64,000 bases of DNA from Fragilariopsis cylindrus CCMP1102 (GCA_900095095.1 FMBT01000292.1:434001-498000), one strand, 5' to 3'; counted from the stretch's first letter, positions 21,339 to 31,953 are shown. Notes: generated from the sequence alone by a model not told the origin. A program made the numbers and translations.

Positions 21339-21794
21339 TTATTTTTCTTCTTCTGTTAAAGCTGGTCCTTGGTATCGATATTCTTCCTGAACTCGTACGG
21401 TTTCTTGTAATAATTGATTTCTTTTTTGTTTCAAATTTCTATTACAACATTTTCTATAATTGACAATGAAAGTTTTACATTCATCTAATGGGTTATCACC
21501 ATGTTGAGGATATTCTGTATTAGTTGGATCTAATGCAACAGCTTCGGCCGCCTTCGGATCAACTGGTTGTGTATCAACATCATTAAAATAGGATTTATAT
21601 ACACCAACACGTTCCATATCACGAACTTTATCAGTAGCTTCATTTGATAAACAATTGAATAATTTTTGAGAATGTTTTTCACAACCCTTTGGTTCTATGG
21701 GAAAGTATTGTGGCAATCGAGTTGGTCCATCATCGAGTTCGTCGCCTGCTGACGATCCAAATCCTATCGCATTCTTAATTGCACCCCAAACCAT
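21339..21794 (-). CDS. Twin CX9C (CHCH-like) small protein
   Basis: One exon, 151 residues, no signal peptide or membrane segment. It contains two perfect Cys-x9-Cys motifs, CEKHSQKLFNC and CKTFIVNYRKC, about 60 residues apart, the second followed by an extra Cys (KCC). Twin CX9C motifs form helix-hairpins bridged by disulfides in proteins imported into the mitochondrial intermembrane space by Mia40/Erv1. The spacer between the helices is longer than usual and Pro/Asp-rich (NDVDTQPVDPKAAEAVALDP). The C-terminal 30 residues are charged and helical. I do not recognise a named family. Mitochondrial intermembrane space location is inferred from the motif only. Head-to-head with the gene at 22347. 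Confidence 0.65.
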   Translation of the reverse strand: MVWGAIKNAIGFGSSAGDELDDGPTRLPQYFPIEPKGCEKHSQKLFNCLSNEATDKVRDMERVGVYKSYFNDVDTQPVDPKAAEAVALDPTNTEYPQHGDNPLDECKTFIVNYRKCCNRNLKQKRNQLLQETVRVQEEYRYQGPALTEEEK

Positions 21795-22346
21795 AATTGA
21801 TTCTTTCTACTTCTACTTCTTCTTCTTCTCTCTCTCTCTCGCGATATAATGATTCGACAAAAAGAATCAAGCAATGAAATGCGTATGACAAATATCGTTT
21901 CCGAGAAAAAACCAGTAGTTCCTTGCTATTACTTAAGAGTATTTCCAAGATATGCGTAATATCGTGGTGCACTACCTGAGATGCTTTTGGGCTAACGTAC
22001 TGATTGGATCGTGAACAACAAGCAATGAGGAGCAAAGGAGTGAAAGTAAAAATATATGGATTGCATGACAAATAATGATCATGCATGATGGATCGATCAT
22101 GGATGATGAGTTGTTTTCATTTCTTTCTGGTCCACAGGACCAGCTTTGAATTTTATTTGGCGCTAATTCTGTTCTAGCAAAATGACACCTCATCATTAAT
22201 GGATCATTAATCATAGAATTTACTTCATCATCTTCATCTTCATTATGTTTTCTTCACAAACACATTGAACGTACTGTACTTCCTTGTGATACTATACAAG
22301 TACATAATATGATCTTCTCAGATTCAACTCTATCATTATCGAAAAA
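21795..22346. promoter_or_regulatory. Divergent intergenic region
   Basis: 552 bases between two outward-pointing genes, with a CT/TC microsatellite near 21815..21841 just upstream of the CX9C start. No supported coding region. Confidence 0.4.
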
Positions 22347-23249
22347 ATGAAATTTCAATTATTGACGACAGCATTAATGTTGGGTTCATTGATGGCATTT
22401 CGTAATTTAGCGCCCAGTCGTTGTCGGCATCGTCATCGTCATCGCCATTACGTTTCTTCCACTTCGTTATGCTCTTCCAAAAATAGTAAGCAGTCATCGA
22501 AACAAAAAAGGAAGTCATCCAGAGTTGGTGACTTTTGGGAAGCTCGAATGGATGTTTGGCGTCCTGATGTCAATGATGTAGAACGGATAAGTTGGGGCAA
22601 GCCTGCAAAGAAAAAGGGAACTGGATCACGGGGTGTTCCTCATCGTCTTAACTTAGATGAACGCTTCCTTTTCGATAAGGCACGCAGAGAAGGTTTCCTT
22701 CAAATGGAAGGATCGGGATGGAGGTCACAAAGAAGAGAAGCTCCTCTCTTAAATACCTACCGCTCATTGTGTGATGCTCGAGGTCAAGCGTCAATAATTT
22801 TGCATAAAAGAGATACAGGTATAGATGAACTGGTATGTGATCTATCAACGCTACGGAATCCAAAAATATTTCATGATGTTGCCAAGAAATGTTTGGAGTT
22901 ACAAGAAGGAGGTGAAATTGTATTCCAAGGTAGCGAAACTGATACGATTAATGATGGTAACAACGACGAAGATCTTTCCATGATACTAAGTACAGTAGAA
23001 GATGGTGGAAATATTGAAAACAATGAGAATTTGGATGACGAGGATACAGGACCGTGGGAAACAAGACCAATCTATCAACTACCACCATTTTGTATATCAT
23101 GGGAGTTACAACGTAGCGATGCGAAGGCACTTGGAAAATCATTTGCTAAACTCTTCCAAACTAAAGAAGAAAAGGTTGGATCATCTAAAAAGCCAGTCGG
23201 TGTAAAACCGGGAAAAAGCCGGCGAAGTGGAGGTTATGGTATAGGATAG
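22347..23249 (+). CDS. Unrecognised protein, probable plastid targeting
   Basis: One exon, 300 residues. MKFQLLTTALMLGSLMAF is a signal peptide ending at an M-A/F junction like the diatom plastid motif. It is followed by a His/Arg-rich, then Ser/Lys-rich, transit-like region. The mature part opens with a compact conserved-looking block: DVWRPDVNDVERISWGKPAK, then GTGSRGVPHRLNLDERFLFD, then RREAPLLNTYRSLCDARGQA. A second half contains ELVCDLSTLRNP. An Asn/Asp/Glu-rich spacer follows, then a final basic tail with GKSRRSGGYGIG. The Arg/Gly-rich block and basic tail suggest a nucleic-acid or ribosome association, which is only a guess. I do not recognise the family. Confidence 0.6.
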   Translation: MKFQLLTTALMLGSLMAFRNLAPSRCRHRHRHRHYVSSTSLCSSKNSKQSSKQKRKSSRVGDFWEARMDVWRPDVNDVERISWGKPAKKKGTGSRGVPHRLNLDERFLFDKARREGFLQMEGSGWRSQRREAPLLNTYRSLCDARGQASIILHKRDTGIDELVCDLSTLRNPKIFHDVAKKCLELQEGGEIVFQGSETDTINDGNNDEDLSMILSTVEDGGNIENNENLDDEDTGPWETRPIYQLPPFCISWELQRSDAKALGKSFAKLFQTKEEKVGSSKKPVGVKPGKSRRSGGYGIG

Positions 23250-23423
23250 ATTTTTAATTATGTCAAAACTATTGGAACTTTATTATTCAAAAATGGGCGA
23301 TACATATTTCTAACTACTAGAATAGAAGAGTGTATTGGATTATCAAAGAAAAGAAATAAAGAAAAAGGTATTGTTCTTGACTATATCGAATAGTTTTAAA
23401 TTCTTGTTTAATAAAAGGACATT

Positions 23424-24881
23424 TCACCTTCTTGAAACAAAATCAAGATGACGTGCAACGCCCCTCGCGATAAATTCCTTAGACAAACCTCTTTTGTTAG
23501 AATTATTGACTGGGGTACTTTCAGCAAGTTCGTAACCATTACCAATATCGACAAAGATTTCCCAATTTTTTGGATATCGACGTAATACAACCACTTTAGG
23601 AGGAATGTTATTATTATTATCATTATTATCATTATTATTATTTTCATTTTCCATATTTTTCCTTGCCATTAATGGTAATACACTATATACCGTTTCTGCT
23701 GACAATAATTCCCGTGGGGTTGGTTGAAATTGACAATTAACCAAGATAATTTTCCTCTTATTACCGTATTTTGTGACTAATGCTCGAACGGCTATCATTT
23801 CATCTTTCCCAATGGCACTCAAGATAATTATATTATCTTCGTCGTCTTTGGCAAGTGCGTTGTAACGTAATGCTTGGATTATATGCGTTGCCATGTCCGG
23901 TCCTTGATCAATCCGTACATTGCCAAATAAACTGGCAAGTCGATACGATTTGTTACTCGATGATGATGATGATGATGATGACGATGATGGTGCGGAGGAT
24001 GTTTCGATTGTCGAATCTTCAAATTTTCTTTTAGGACCATCTTCAGAAGTAGTGATAGGGTCTTGTTCATCCCAATTTGAAATCAATTTTTGTCTATAGG
24101 AATCCATATTGTTGGTTGTGGTGGTTGTTTCCTCGCCGACGAACAAATTATCTCCTACACTTTTATCATTTTCATCATCGTCTTTGATGTCGTCCTCGTT
24201 GTCGTCATGATCTTCTTCGTCGAATTTAACATCAACATTACTATCTTCATTCATCATTATTCTTTTATTCCTTTCCCGAGCATCTAATACTTTGGTGACT
24301 GTTTGAAGTGTCTTATCGTCTCTTACTATAATCTGTGTTTTCCCCTTAAAGCAATTGGCAAGAGATATACAATACTCCACTGCAGCCACCTCATCGTACA
24401 AATTAGTTTGTCCTTTTTGAACTTGTTTTATATCATAGGAAGGTAGAAGTAAATCTACGAAGAAAGTTCCTACTATATTCTTACCATCTTCCTCCTTCAT
24501 ATTATCCTCGCAATTATCATCTACCGTTGTTGCCCCTGTCGCTGCTCTTATGATCGATAAGTATGCTTCCTTAGCCGCAGCTTCAGCGTCAACAGGGATT
24601 CTACCCATCTTGATTGTATTCCATGAGGATTCTAACATCGTCCGCATCGAATCGACAGGAGGAATGTTATCATTGTTGCTATTGCTATTGCTGTCGTCTA
24701 CCGCATTAAATAATATTATACTAGCAGAACGACGGCGACCATAATACTTGTTCTGGTTATGATGATGATGATGACTCTGAAGACTCGACACCATCAACAA
24801 TAACGACATGAAATAGAGCAGAAACATGACCTTCCGTTGTGATGATAATCTAATTCTTTGTGATATAAGTTTGTAGTTCAT
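23424..24881 (-). CDS. DUF1995-like protein with signal-anchor N-terminus
   Basis: The frame is open from an ATG at 25019. I take 24881 (MNYKLISQRIRLSSQRKVMF) because it gives a basic N-terminus directly before the hydrophobic stretch MFLLYFMSLLLMVSSLQS; 24828 is a second option. The mature domain begins AEAAAKEAYLSIIRAA, then TFFVDLLLPSYD, and ends with KIILVNCQFQPTPRELLSAE and VVVLRRYPKNWEIFVDIGNG. That order and the YPxxW ending fit the DUF1995 domain found in plastid proteins of plants and algae, including a photosystem II accumulation factor. The middle (residues about 230-340) is an Asp/Glu, Thr and Ser low-complexity insertion. A plastid location is plausible from the leader, but no clear ASAF motif is visible. 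Family assignment is by eye and moderate. Confidence 0.55.
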   Translation of the reverse strand: MNYKLISQRIRLSSQRKVMFLLYFMSLLLMVSSLQSHHHHHNQNKYYGRRRSASIILFNAVDDSNSNSNNDNIPPVDSMRTMLESSWNTIKMGRIPVDAEAAAKEAYLSIIRAATGATTVDDNCEDNMKEEDGKNIVGTFFVDLLLPSYDIKQVQKGQTNLYDEVAAVEYCISLANCFKGKTQIIVRDDKTLQTVTKVLDARERNKRIMMNEDSNVDVKFDEEDHDDNEDDIKDDDENDKSVGDNLFVGEETTTTTNNMDSYRQKLISNWDEQDPITTSEDGPKRKFEDSTIETSSAPSSSSSSSSSSSNKSYRLASLFGNVRIDQGPDMATHIIQALRYNALAKDDEDNIIILSAIGKDEMIAVRALVTKYGNKRKIILVNCQFQPTPRELLSAETVYSVLPLMARKNMENENNNNDNNDNNNNIPPKVVVLRRYPKNWEIFVDIGNGYELAESTPVNNSNKRGLSKEFIARGVARHLDFVSRR

Positions 24882-25272
24882 GTGTGTGTGTGTGCAGTTG
24901 TACTTTTTGAACTTGTACTTGCTTGGTGTCATCATGCAGCGACAGATTTTTGTTGTTGTGAATAAATTATAGGCGCACCTTTTATTATGATTATTGGAAG
25001 CGGAATTTATTTTAGACAAACAAAAAAATAATAGAAGAAAATCTACGATAATTCAACATTATTGTGCTACGACTTCAAGAAGTAAGTTTCCTTATATCGA
25101 TTCATTCTATTTCTTGATTTCTTTTCTTCTCTTATCTAATAGCCATGACTTATGCAGATCAGAATATTCTTTGAGGTTTACAAACCTATATATGACGCAT
25201 GTTTTTCTATTTACAAACTTCAATAATACCAATATAGTTCTTTTTGATTTTCTGAAGGTTCACTCTATTATT
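24882..25272. other. Intergenic or 5' leader
   Basis: About 390 AT-rich bases between the DUF1995-like start and the stop of the tRNA isopentenyltransferase gene, both on the minus strand. A short TG/CA repeat at 24880..24894 touches the chosen start. If translation begins at 25019, part of this is coding. Confidence 0.4.
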
Positions 25273-26931
25273 TTAGTCTACCGTTTGATCTATTTTTCGT
25301 TTTTTGTCATTAATCAAGACGCTCTGCCTACATTCGATTCCCTCGGCTAAAGCGGATGCATACTCTTCAGTGCCAAGTTTTAAAATGTGTCTCTCTGGTT
25401 TATAAAATTTCATCGTTTTCCCTTGCGCTTCGTTTTCTCGTTTGGTTTTTCCAGACGTAGAATCGGCACCAAAAAGTTCTTTCTCGTAATCTTCTCTAGA
25501 AAGCTGACATAGTCGTCCAATAGCATTTGCAGCGGCATCGACACGATCAGATTTTTCTGTATTATTGAGTGATACTGGCACAAACATGAAATCTGTATCC
25601 TTACGGAACCAAGCCATTTGCTTTTTGGCATATCGCCTTGTTGAAGTTTTAAACTCACTAAGAAAAAATTCAAAGGCATCTTCTTCTGTAGCAGTAGTGG
25701 TTGAGGTTTCGTGATCTTGATTCTTCCCATATAGATAATCTAAGGACTGTCTGTAACCAATTGCTCGCTCAGCCATTTCAGGTAGATGTCCAGAAAGGGT
25801 CAATTCAGTGGTCTCTTTGAGTAGCCCTCTGATTATCATTTGTTCACATCTTTTATCTACAACACTAGTGTGACTCATCCGATCATCGGGACACAAAAAG
25901 AAGCACCGGACATCATAGCCCAATGAAGCGAGGCTACCCTGTCGTTGTCCAGTATATAATTGCTCAACCATTTTGTCAACGCCACTCTTACTACGTCCAT
26001 CTTCTTCATTTGCTGTTTGCTTTTCTTTAACCGTTAACGCAATTTCTAGTGTTCGTCTCAACCGATACCAATCCCCAGTAGAAAGTTTTTGGGAGCGATC
26101 GGCAAATATTTTCCCAAACGATGAAACATGTTTGACGGCACCCTCGTAATCATTCTTGTCGTCCTGGAATTTACGAATAGTCTTGTACGATACCTCTACT
26201 GCTGCTAGAGTTGGTCTCATAGCATCGGGTCTCCCATGAACTAGCCATTGAAGATACATCATCGTGCCACCGCAAACAACTGGCAGGATTTTTTGTTGTA
26301 GACCCTCTTCACCGCCGTTACAGTAGCCTTTTTCAATACAAGCCTGTTGGATCGATGCTAGTATCTCAGCTCGTCGAGGGCTATTAGCGGCAGGAGTTGT
26401 AGTAATATCCTCTTGCTTCTGTTGTTCTTGATGACGACCTAACAGTGTTCGTATACAAGCGATTGCATCCTCTCTCCATTCAGCTGCATTGTAGCTGTCC
26501 AAATGATCGGCAACGTCAATAAGTATGTGCGGTGTCTCTCTTCGTTCTTCAGTACTAGGTTTGTTCGCCCCAATTTGTACAGAGCGATAGGCTTGAACTG
26601 AATCGGCACTGACTACCATTCCCTTTTGTTGTGCGCAAATATTTTTCGCTACATCACTCTTTCCTGCTGCAGTTGGTCCTGCAATTATCACGACTATAGG
26701 CGGTGATTGGTCGGCCATCCGTGTGTTTGATATATTATCCGTTGGGCTGATAGAGAAATACCGACGAACGGATCTGCTTGTACAATACGACCTTCGTAAG
26801 AGGGAGTTTGATAGCTGGAATGACATACAGAGTAAGAAGTAGCAAACTAGATGGTTCGGCGACCTTAAAAGAGAAATGATTAGTCGCGAAACTTTCATAC
26901 AGATAGCCGCCGTTTCTTCTCGTTTCATCAA
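25273..26931 (-). CDS. tRNA dimethylallyltransferase (isopentenyltransferase)
   Basis: One exon, 552 residues from the first ATG; 26898 and 26826 (MSFQLSNSLLRRSYCTSRSV) are alternative starts. The Arg/Ser-rich stretch from 26826 looks like a mitochondrial presequence. The enzyme adds a dimethylallyl group to A37 of tRNAs reading UNN codons. Signatures: P-loop IIAGPTAAGKSDVA, DSVQAY (catalytic Asp and DSxQ), GANKPS, TPHILIDVADHLDSYNAAEW, CGGTMMYLQWLVHG, RLRRTLEI, then ERAIGYRQSLDYL and TRRYAKKQMAWFRKD. Two Gln/Thr-rich insertions lengthen it. No C-terminal zinc finger of the cytosolic eukaryotic type is seen, in line with an organellar or MiaA-like enzyme. Targeting could be mitochondrial or dual through start choice; this is inference. 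Confidence 0.93.
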   Translation of the reverse strand: MMKREETAAICMKVSRLIISLLRSPNHLVCYFLLCMSFQLSNSLLRRSYCTSRSVRRYFSISPTDNISNTRMADQSPPIVVIIAGPTAAGKSDVAKNICAQQKGMVVSADSVQAYRSVQIGANKPSTEERRETPHILIDVADHLDSYNAAEWREDAIACIRTLLGRHQEQQKQEDITTTPAANSPRRAEILASIQQACIEKGYCNGGEEGLQQKILPVVCGGTMMYLQWLVHGRPDAMRPTLAAVEVSYKTIRKFQDDKNDYEGAVKHVSSFGKIFADRSQKLSTGDWYRLRRTLEIALTVKEKQTANEEDGRSKSGVDKMVEQLYTGQRQGSLASLGYDVRCFFLCPDDRMSHTSVVDKRCEQMIIRGLLKETTELTLSGHLPEMAERAIGYRQSLDYLYGKNQDHETSTTTATEEDAFEFFLSEFKTSTRRYAKKQMAWFRKDTDFMFVPVSLNNTEKSDRVDAAANAIGRLCQLSREDYEKELFGADSTSGKTKRENEAQGKTMKFYKPERHILKLGTEEYASALAEGIECRQSVLINDKKRKIDQTVD

Positions 26932-28484
26932 AAGTTCATTAAAGTTGAAGAATGTATTCTAGTATGAAGATCGCGACAGAATCAATAAATATCACCAAAG
27001 CATCCAACGAAAATCTCGTACAATATACTCTTTCTATATTATTATTGTTTGCCAACTACGCTACAACTTTCAGTGAATATAATGAGCATTTTACATCGTA
27101 AACAATCTTAATAATCTATTCGATCAATTTTAAAATTGGTTGCATGATGACATGATTTCTCTTTTTTTCAACCTCTTTTTTTGACGCGCCACAATTCTTC
27201 ACTTTTTTTCTTTTATCGCGCGTGTATTAAGTATTACGCGCGCACTCTGCCTATCGACGTTATAAAAAATTTAAATGAAAATATTGTAGACTTACTTTGT
27301 CTCTATCATCAATCATCGGCTCAACTCAAGCCTTGGTAAATAGTTTAGACTGGTTTTCCTATTAGCAAGCTCAACCCAAGCTTTTCACCACTGTCTGTAG
27401 TATTGTAAGACTCAAAGTTGTATCTATTTGTGCAAGTTGTGCTAGAAGTACCAATATAACAGATTATGTATGACTAGACAAGCTTCTAAAATAATTGATA
27501 GATGGTGGTGTGTCAGGAATGCCTTTTATATTGTTGGTACAGCTTACACAAATAAAGAAATCAAGTCTGGAATGCATAGGAAAAATGACCTATGTATTTT
27601 ACTTCCAAAATTGTTTACATGGCAGAGGTATCAGTCAAACGCGCAATTATTATTATTATACTGACTTGTAATTTTGCACCTTCCTTAAAACAACAGATCA
27701 CCAGTTTATCAGTAGATTAATTTATCAATCTTGCATTTAAACCAAATCAATGATATCGTAAATGGGGTTTTTGAATAGGATTCCACCCAGCAGCCTGTAG
27801 AGGTGTAATACTACCTTACTACTACTACTACTAATTATTATTATTATTAATTGCTCTATGGGACTGACAATACTCCAATAAAAAGAATACAATGCATGAA
27901 AATTGTTCTGACTAATGATATTCCATTCAAGAGACAGAGAATAAAGATAATGACACATAATCTTCCTGAAGAGTAGGTACTTCATTTCATGCACTTAGAT
28001 ATTTGAAAGTTCCACTGACAAGATTGGGAACTGATTCACTGGTCAAAATTACGTACAACATACTATTATCATCATGGCAAGTCTAAAAGAGATCTTTAGT
28101 TTTGTATTAAACTGTGTTACGCTAAACTATCTAAAGATAAAATTGAATGTGATAATACTTTCAGAAGTAAGAATCTAAACACCCTGATACTTATTGTGTC
28201 AACAAGACTTACTTAAAACTACCAGTAAGGAAGTTACCGACCAGCGCAACAAAAATATCTGGAGTACTTCTTGTAAACATTCTACACTGTATTGTATTAT
28301 CGAATACGAATACTTGTAGTTTACAGTAGCAACGCTTAAATTCTGACTGCAATATTCAAAGTACCTCGATAATTGGTCACCGCAAAATCATCCCTGTATT
28401 TTCGTTACCATTTTGATTCTTCACCAACAGTAACAAATACAACATAATGTTCATGCTGTGATTTAGTTTACTTTTATTCTGAAT
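26932..28484. other. Long intergenic region without recognised genes
   Basis: 1553 bases between the isopentenyltransferase 5' end and the stop of the four-helix membrane gene. AT-rich. Open frames here are short and carry no motif. A CGCG-rich patch at 27183..27246 resembles the GC-rich ends of the inverted-repeat elements, but I find no partner arm. Two related stretches, CTCAACTCAAGCC (near 27320) and CTCAACCCAAGC (near 27370), lie 50 bases apart. No tRNA found. Confidence 0.5.
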
Positions 28485-29172
28485 TTATTTATATTCCTGG
28501 ACGAAAAATGTTAAAACAGCGAAAGCGACGATATTTTGAATAATAGTAGGAAACATTAGACAAAAATTAATCAAAAATGTTCCCACTAAAAACATAACAA
28601 ACATGCTTTCAGCACCATAGACAGGCCATAGAGAGATATGGAACGAAATTCCTGATAGAAAGATCAATACGATAGCTGCATGGGTCGGTTGTGGTAAATT
28701 TTTATAACTAACTTCCTTCTTTTGTAGTTTCCCCTTATACAATTCTACGTACGCCTTCAGCGAGAATAAAGCTGTAAAAGAAAGAACGAAAACACAAAAA
28801 GTCAATGACGTGTGAATAAGACGCCGTCGGTCAATCTATCGAACATACGATGGATAACAGAAACCGGAATATATTAATATCAGAATAAAAACTTGATATA
28901 TACACGTAAGTAACCACACTCAACTCACCTATTGCAGCTGCTAGTCCAACTTTGAACCACTGATGACTTATATCGGGTGATGTCATTATGTTATGGTATG
29001 TATTCATGCGATGGAGCAAATATATCGAACCAGACATCCATATCCCTCTCTGTAGGACGTTCATGGGATGCCATCGTGATCGAATGAGTGTGCCATCACC
29101 GTTGTCTGCATATGGATTATTCGATCTATTTGCTCTTGATGGTTGTGGTTGAACCGATTCGACGTCAGTCAT
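28485..29172 (-). CDS. Small four-helix membrane protein
   Basis: Exons 29172..28929 and 28771..28485 join in phase 1 across a 157-nt intron (donor GTGAGT, acceptor CAG after a pyrimidine tract) to give 176 residues. The N-terminal 40 residues are polar (MTDVESVQPQPSRANRSNNP). Hydrophobic segments follow at about 72-92 (spanning the splice), 112-130 (HAAIVLIFLSGISFHISLW), 135-155 (SMFVMFLVGTFLINFCLMF) and 158-172 (IIQNIVAFAVLTFFV). The correct splice fuses VGLAAAI to ALFSLKAYVELYKG and completes the first helix, which supports it. I do not recognise the family; it looks like a small TMEM-type protein. Divergent from the plastid epimerase gene. Confidence 0.65.
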
Positions 29173-29661
29173 TACTTTTTTATTTGAAATGTTTCTACAA
29201 CAATATCAGCAGAGTTCGGAAATGGTGGGTACTAATAGTGAAAGGTCGGCGATGATCTTTGCTTAGACATCCAATGCTTGTACACTTACTTGTACATTTA
29301 TTATTTTATCTTGTTTTGATGAAGAATGATGCTTTGCTTTTTTTAGTCTTGCTTTTGTCATTGTCGAATTTAAATATTTCGAACCGACGAAATGAATCGA
29401 ATGAGTCGAATGAATGTCGATATGTTTGAACGCAAATGAATCGACTACTGTGATTAAGTACGTACTAGTACGTGTGGGTGACAGACGAGTTGTTTCAAAT
29501 AGAACCATGCATTCAACGATACTGTAGAAATATCGAAAGGCAGGGAAAGGAGAATCAATCGAATCATCGATCTGAAATCTCTGTGAATAGAGTCACAGCA
29601 AGAACCTCCTCGTCGACCTGAACAAACAATAGCTTTAACTAATAGAAAAATAACAAATACA
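29173..29661. promoter_or_regulatory. Divergent intergenic region with GAATCGA motifs
   Basis: 489 bases between two outward genes. A cluster of GAATCGAATGAGTCGAATGA-like words occupies 29393..29450, and AATCAATCGAATCATCGAT lies near 29550. A possible tiny spliced ORF on the minus strand is discussed in the findings. Confidence 0.45.
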
Positions 29662-31229
29662 ATGAAGTTTTCTCTTGTTTCTGTCGCTGCTGCCGTATCA
29701 TGTGCATCCTCGTTTAGTTCGGCCTTCGTCGTTCGACCAAGCTCCGTGAACACGTTTTCGTCACCGGTTGTTTTGGAAGCTTCACGAAATGCACAAAAAA
29801 TTGCAAGTCGTACTAAGTGGGCCGAGAAACGAGGCTATGGTGATGGTAATGTCGCAGATGCTGGTGAAACATCTGCCGAATCTGGTTTGATGAAGAACGA
29901 TGATGGACTTGAATTTGTTCGTCTTGTATCAAAGTCTGGTGCAACTGCTGAAGTCTACTTGTTCGGTGGTGTCGTTACATCGTATAAAGATGCTGAGGGA
30001 ACAGAATTTATTGCTGTCAGACCAGATGCGAAGATGGATGGATCGAAACCTATTTCAGGTGGTCTATCTCACTGCTGGCCTCAGGTGAGTAATAACAAAC
30101 AATGTGTTTTACCATTCTGATAATAATAGATTTAGTTATTATACTCTACAATGGTTGTTTTTTATGTGATCAATTGTTTTTGAGACGTATCATCTAATTA
30201 CTCCCTCTTTTCTTCTCTCTCTATTTCAGTTCGGACCTGGTGAAATCCAACAACACGGTTTTGCACGAAATGTTAACTGGGAAGTCAAATCTCAGACTGA
30301 AACTACGGTCGAACTTGAAATGTTACCATCCGATTATACCAAAGAGATGTGGGACAAGGAATTTGCTTGTCGGTTCACAGTTGATTTAGCTGATGATGAA
30401 CTTAAGACTAACATGAAAGTAGACAATACAGGAGCAGCAGATTCCTTTGATTTCCAAGCCGCATTACATTCCTACTTTGCTGTTTCGTCCCTGGAGAATT
30501 TGGAGATTGCTGGATCCTTCGAAGGTAAAGAATTCCTTAATAAGATGGTCGGTGAAAATGGTGAAATGCAGACAGAAAGTCGCAGCACAATTACCATTAC
30601 GGAAGAATACGATCGAGGTAAGATTTTTTTTAACTGAAAAAAGATTCGATGACGAGTACTCGAGTTGAATAGAATGGAATGGAATCACATTGATTCTGAA
30701 TCTGACTTAAAACTTTTATTCTAATCCTTTTTCCTACTACTCTCTACTGTTACTTTTCATCAAACAAAAATAGTCTACAAGGGTGTAAACGATCCAGTTC
30801 TTAAGGATACCGGTAGTGGCAAAGCCCTCAATATCGTCAATGAAGCTGGCTGGGAAGACACCGTCCTTTGGAAGTAAGTAGATCGATCTGTTATTATTAT
30901 TTGATTAACGTATCAAATATTTTGTACTATGTGATATTTGTTCGAGCTCTTGATTCGAAATGGATCAGAAGTTCAATCTGAATCGATGAAGAAGAAGAAA
31001 TACAACAGCCGATACCTCATTTGCCTTTGCTTATCTCTTTTTCTCCCTCTCTTTATTTATTTCGGATTTCTCTCAAACATTCTTGTTCTCTCATTCAAGT
31101 CCTTATGGAGAAGAAGGTATGGGATTCAACTCATTTGTTTGCGTTGAGAGTGTCAAGTTTGATCCTGTGACATTGGATGCAGGAAAGTCTTGGGAAGGAA
31201 AGCTTACCTTGAAACCTGGATCGCTATAA
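29662..31229 (+). CDS. Plastid glucose-6-phosphate 1-epimerase (hexose-6-phosphate mutarotase)
   Basis: Four exons (29662..30084, 30230..30617, 30774..30873, 31100..31229) with GT-AG introns of 145, 156 and 226 nt give 346 residues. The N-terminus MKFSLVSVAAAVSCASSFSS ends at SSA/FVVRPS, a textbook diatom plastid motif. The mature protein is an aldose 1-epimerase-like beta fold of the apospory-associated protein C / YeaD group: EVYLFGGVVTSYKDAEG, then PISGGLSHCWPQ spliced to FGPGEIQQHGFARNVNWEV (sugar-binding His in QQHGFAR), FQAALHSYFAV (second His), and the C-terminal NPYGEEGMGFNSFVCVES. The acidic residue expected near WNPY is kept (E-E). It interconverts anomers of glucose-6-phosphate. 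Each splice restores a family-like sequence across the junction, so the structure is firm. Confidence 0.93.
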
Positions 31230-31542
31230 GCTACACGTAACTATAATTACACGTAACCATATATATTATGATAGATTGATCAGATTATGAAATAGAGTAC
31301 TATTGCGTTCGAAGAGTGTTGGTCTATTAAATATATATAATATGAATAACTTATAACAAATTTTTAAAATCATACTTTTAAACGATTATCCTCGATAGCA
31401 TGCATGTTTTATTTAATTGTCGTTCTATCATTATTTGTTTCCATCGCAAATTAGTCGGATGAATAAGCGAGCCTATGATATGGTATCGAATTTTGTACCA
31501 TTGACTGGAAAGTGTGATGTTATTTTTGTCCGATTGATTTGA
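31230..31542. other. Convergent 3' intergenic region
   Basis: 313 AT-rich bases between two converging genes; presumably both 3' untranslated regions. Nothing else seen. Confidence 0.5.
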
Positions 31543-31802
31543 TCACAATGCACCGCTGGCTTTAAGTTCACCGTACTTCCCAAGACCATATAATATGAGG
31601 AACATATAGACAAAAATTGAGTTAGGATTCCGCCAAGGTGTCATAAATAACAAAACGAGACCCAAACCTCTTGGTTGTTCTCTTTCTTCTTCTTCCTCTA
31701 CTATTTTCTTTTTCTTGGCATCCAGTACGATCAATGAGCATGACGATGATTGAACAAGTAGTTTTTGGGATGTACAAGTCAATACTGAAAAAGTTGACGG
31801 TG

Positions 31803-31836
<34 letters not shown>

Positions 31837-31953
31837 GAATGGACTCTTAACTTGTCGAGCAACCTCAAATGATTCGATCTTGCAGATCGATATAAGAAGA
31901 ATACATAGTATTGGCAAAAGCATGCGACGTGATTGGTGCAGAGAGAGAAACAT
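31543..31953 (-). CDS. Small plastid-type membrane protein
   Basis: One exon, 136 residues. MFLSLHQSRRMLLPILCILL leads into a signal peptide ending ...ISICKIES/FEVARQ, an S/F junction like the plastid motif. A poly-Gln tract (about residues 40-50), a Lys/Glu-rich stretch and then a compact C-terminal block follow: GLGLVLLFMTPWRNPNSIFV with one transmembrane helix (SIFVYMFLILYGLGKYG) and a short polar end. The WRNPNS-helix block looks conserved and is the likely functional part, perhaps a small thylakoid or envelope subunit. I do not recognise it. Divergent from the gene at 32491. Confidence 0.55.

Noticed and set aside
27183-27246. CGCG-rich patch as a fourth inverted-repeat element
   Set aside because: I found no matching arm within 1.5 kb on either side.
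27470-27664. 64-residue frame in the long intergenic region
   Set aside because: No similarity or context; length is within chance for this composition.
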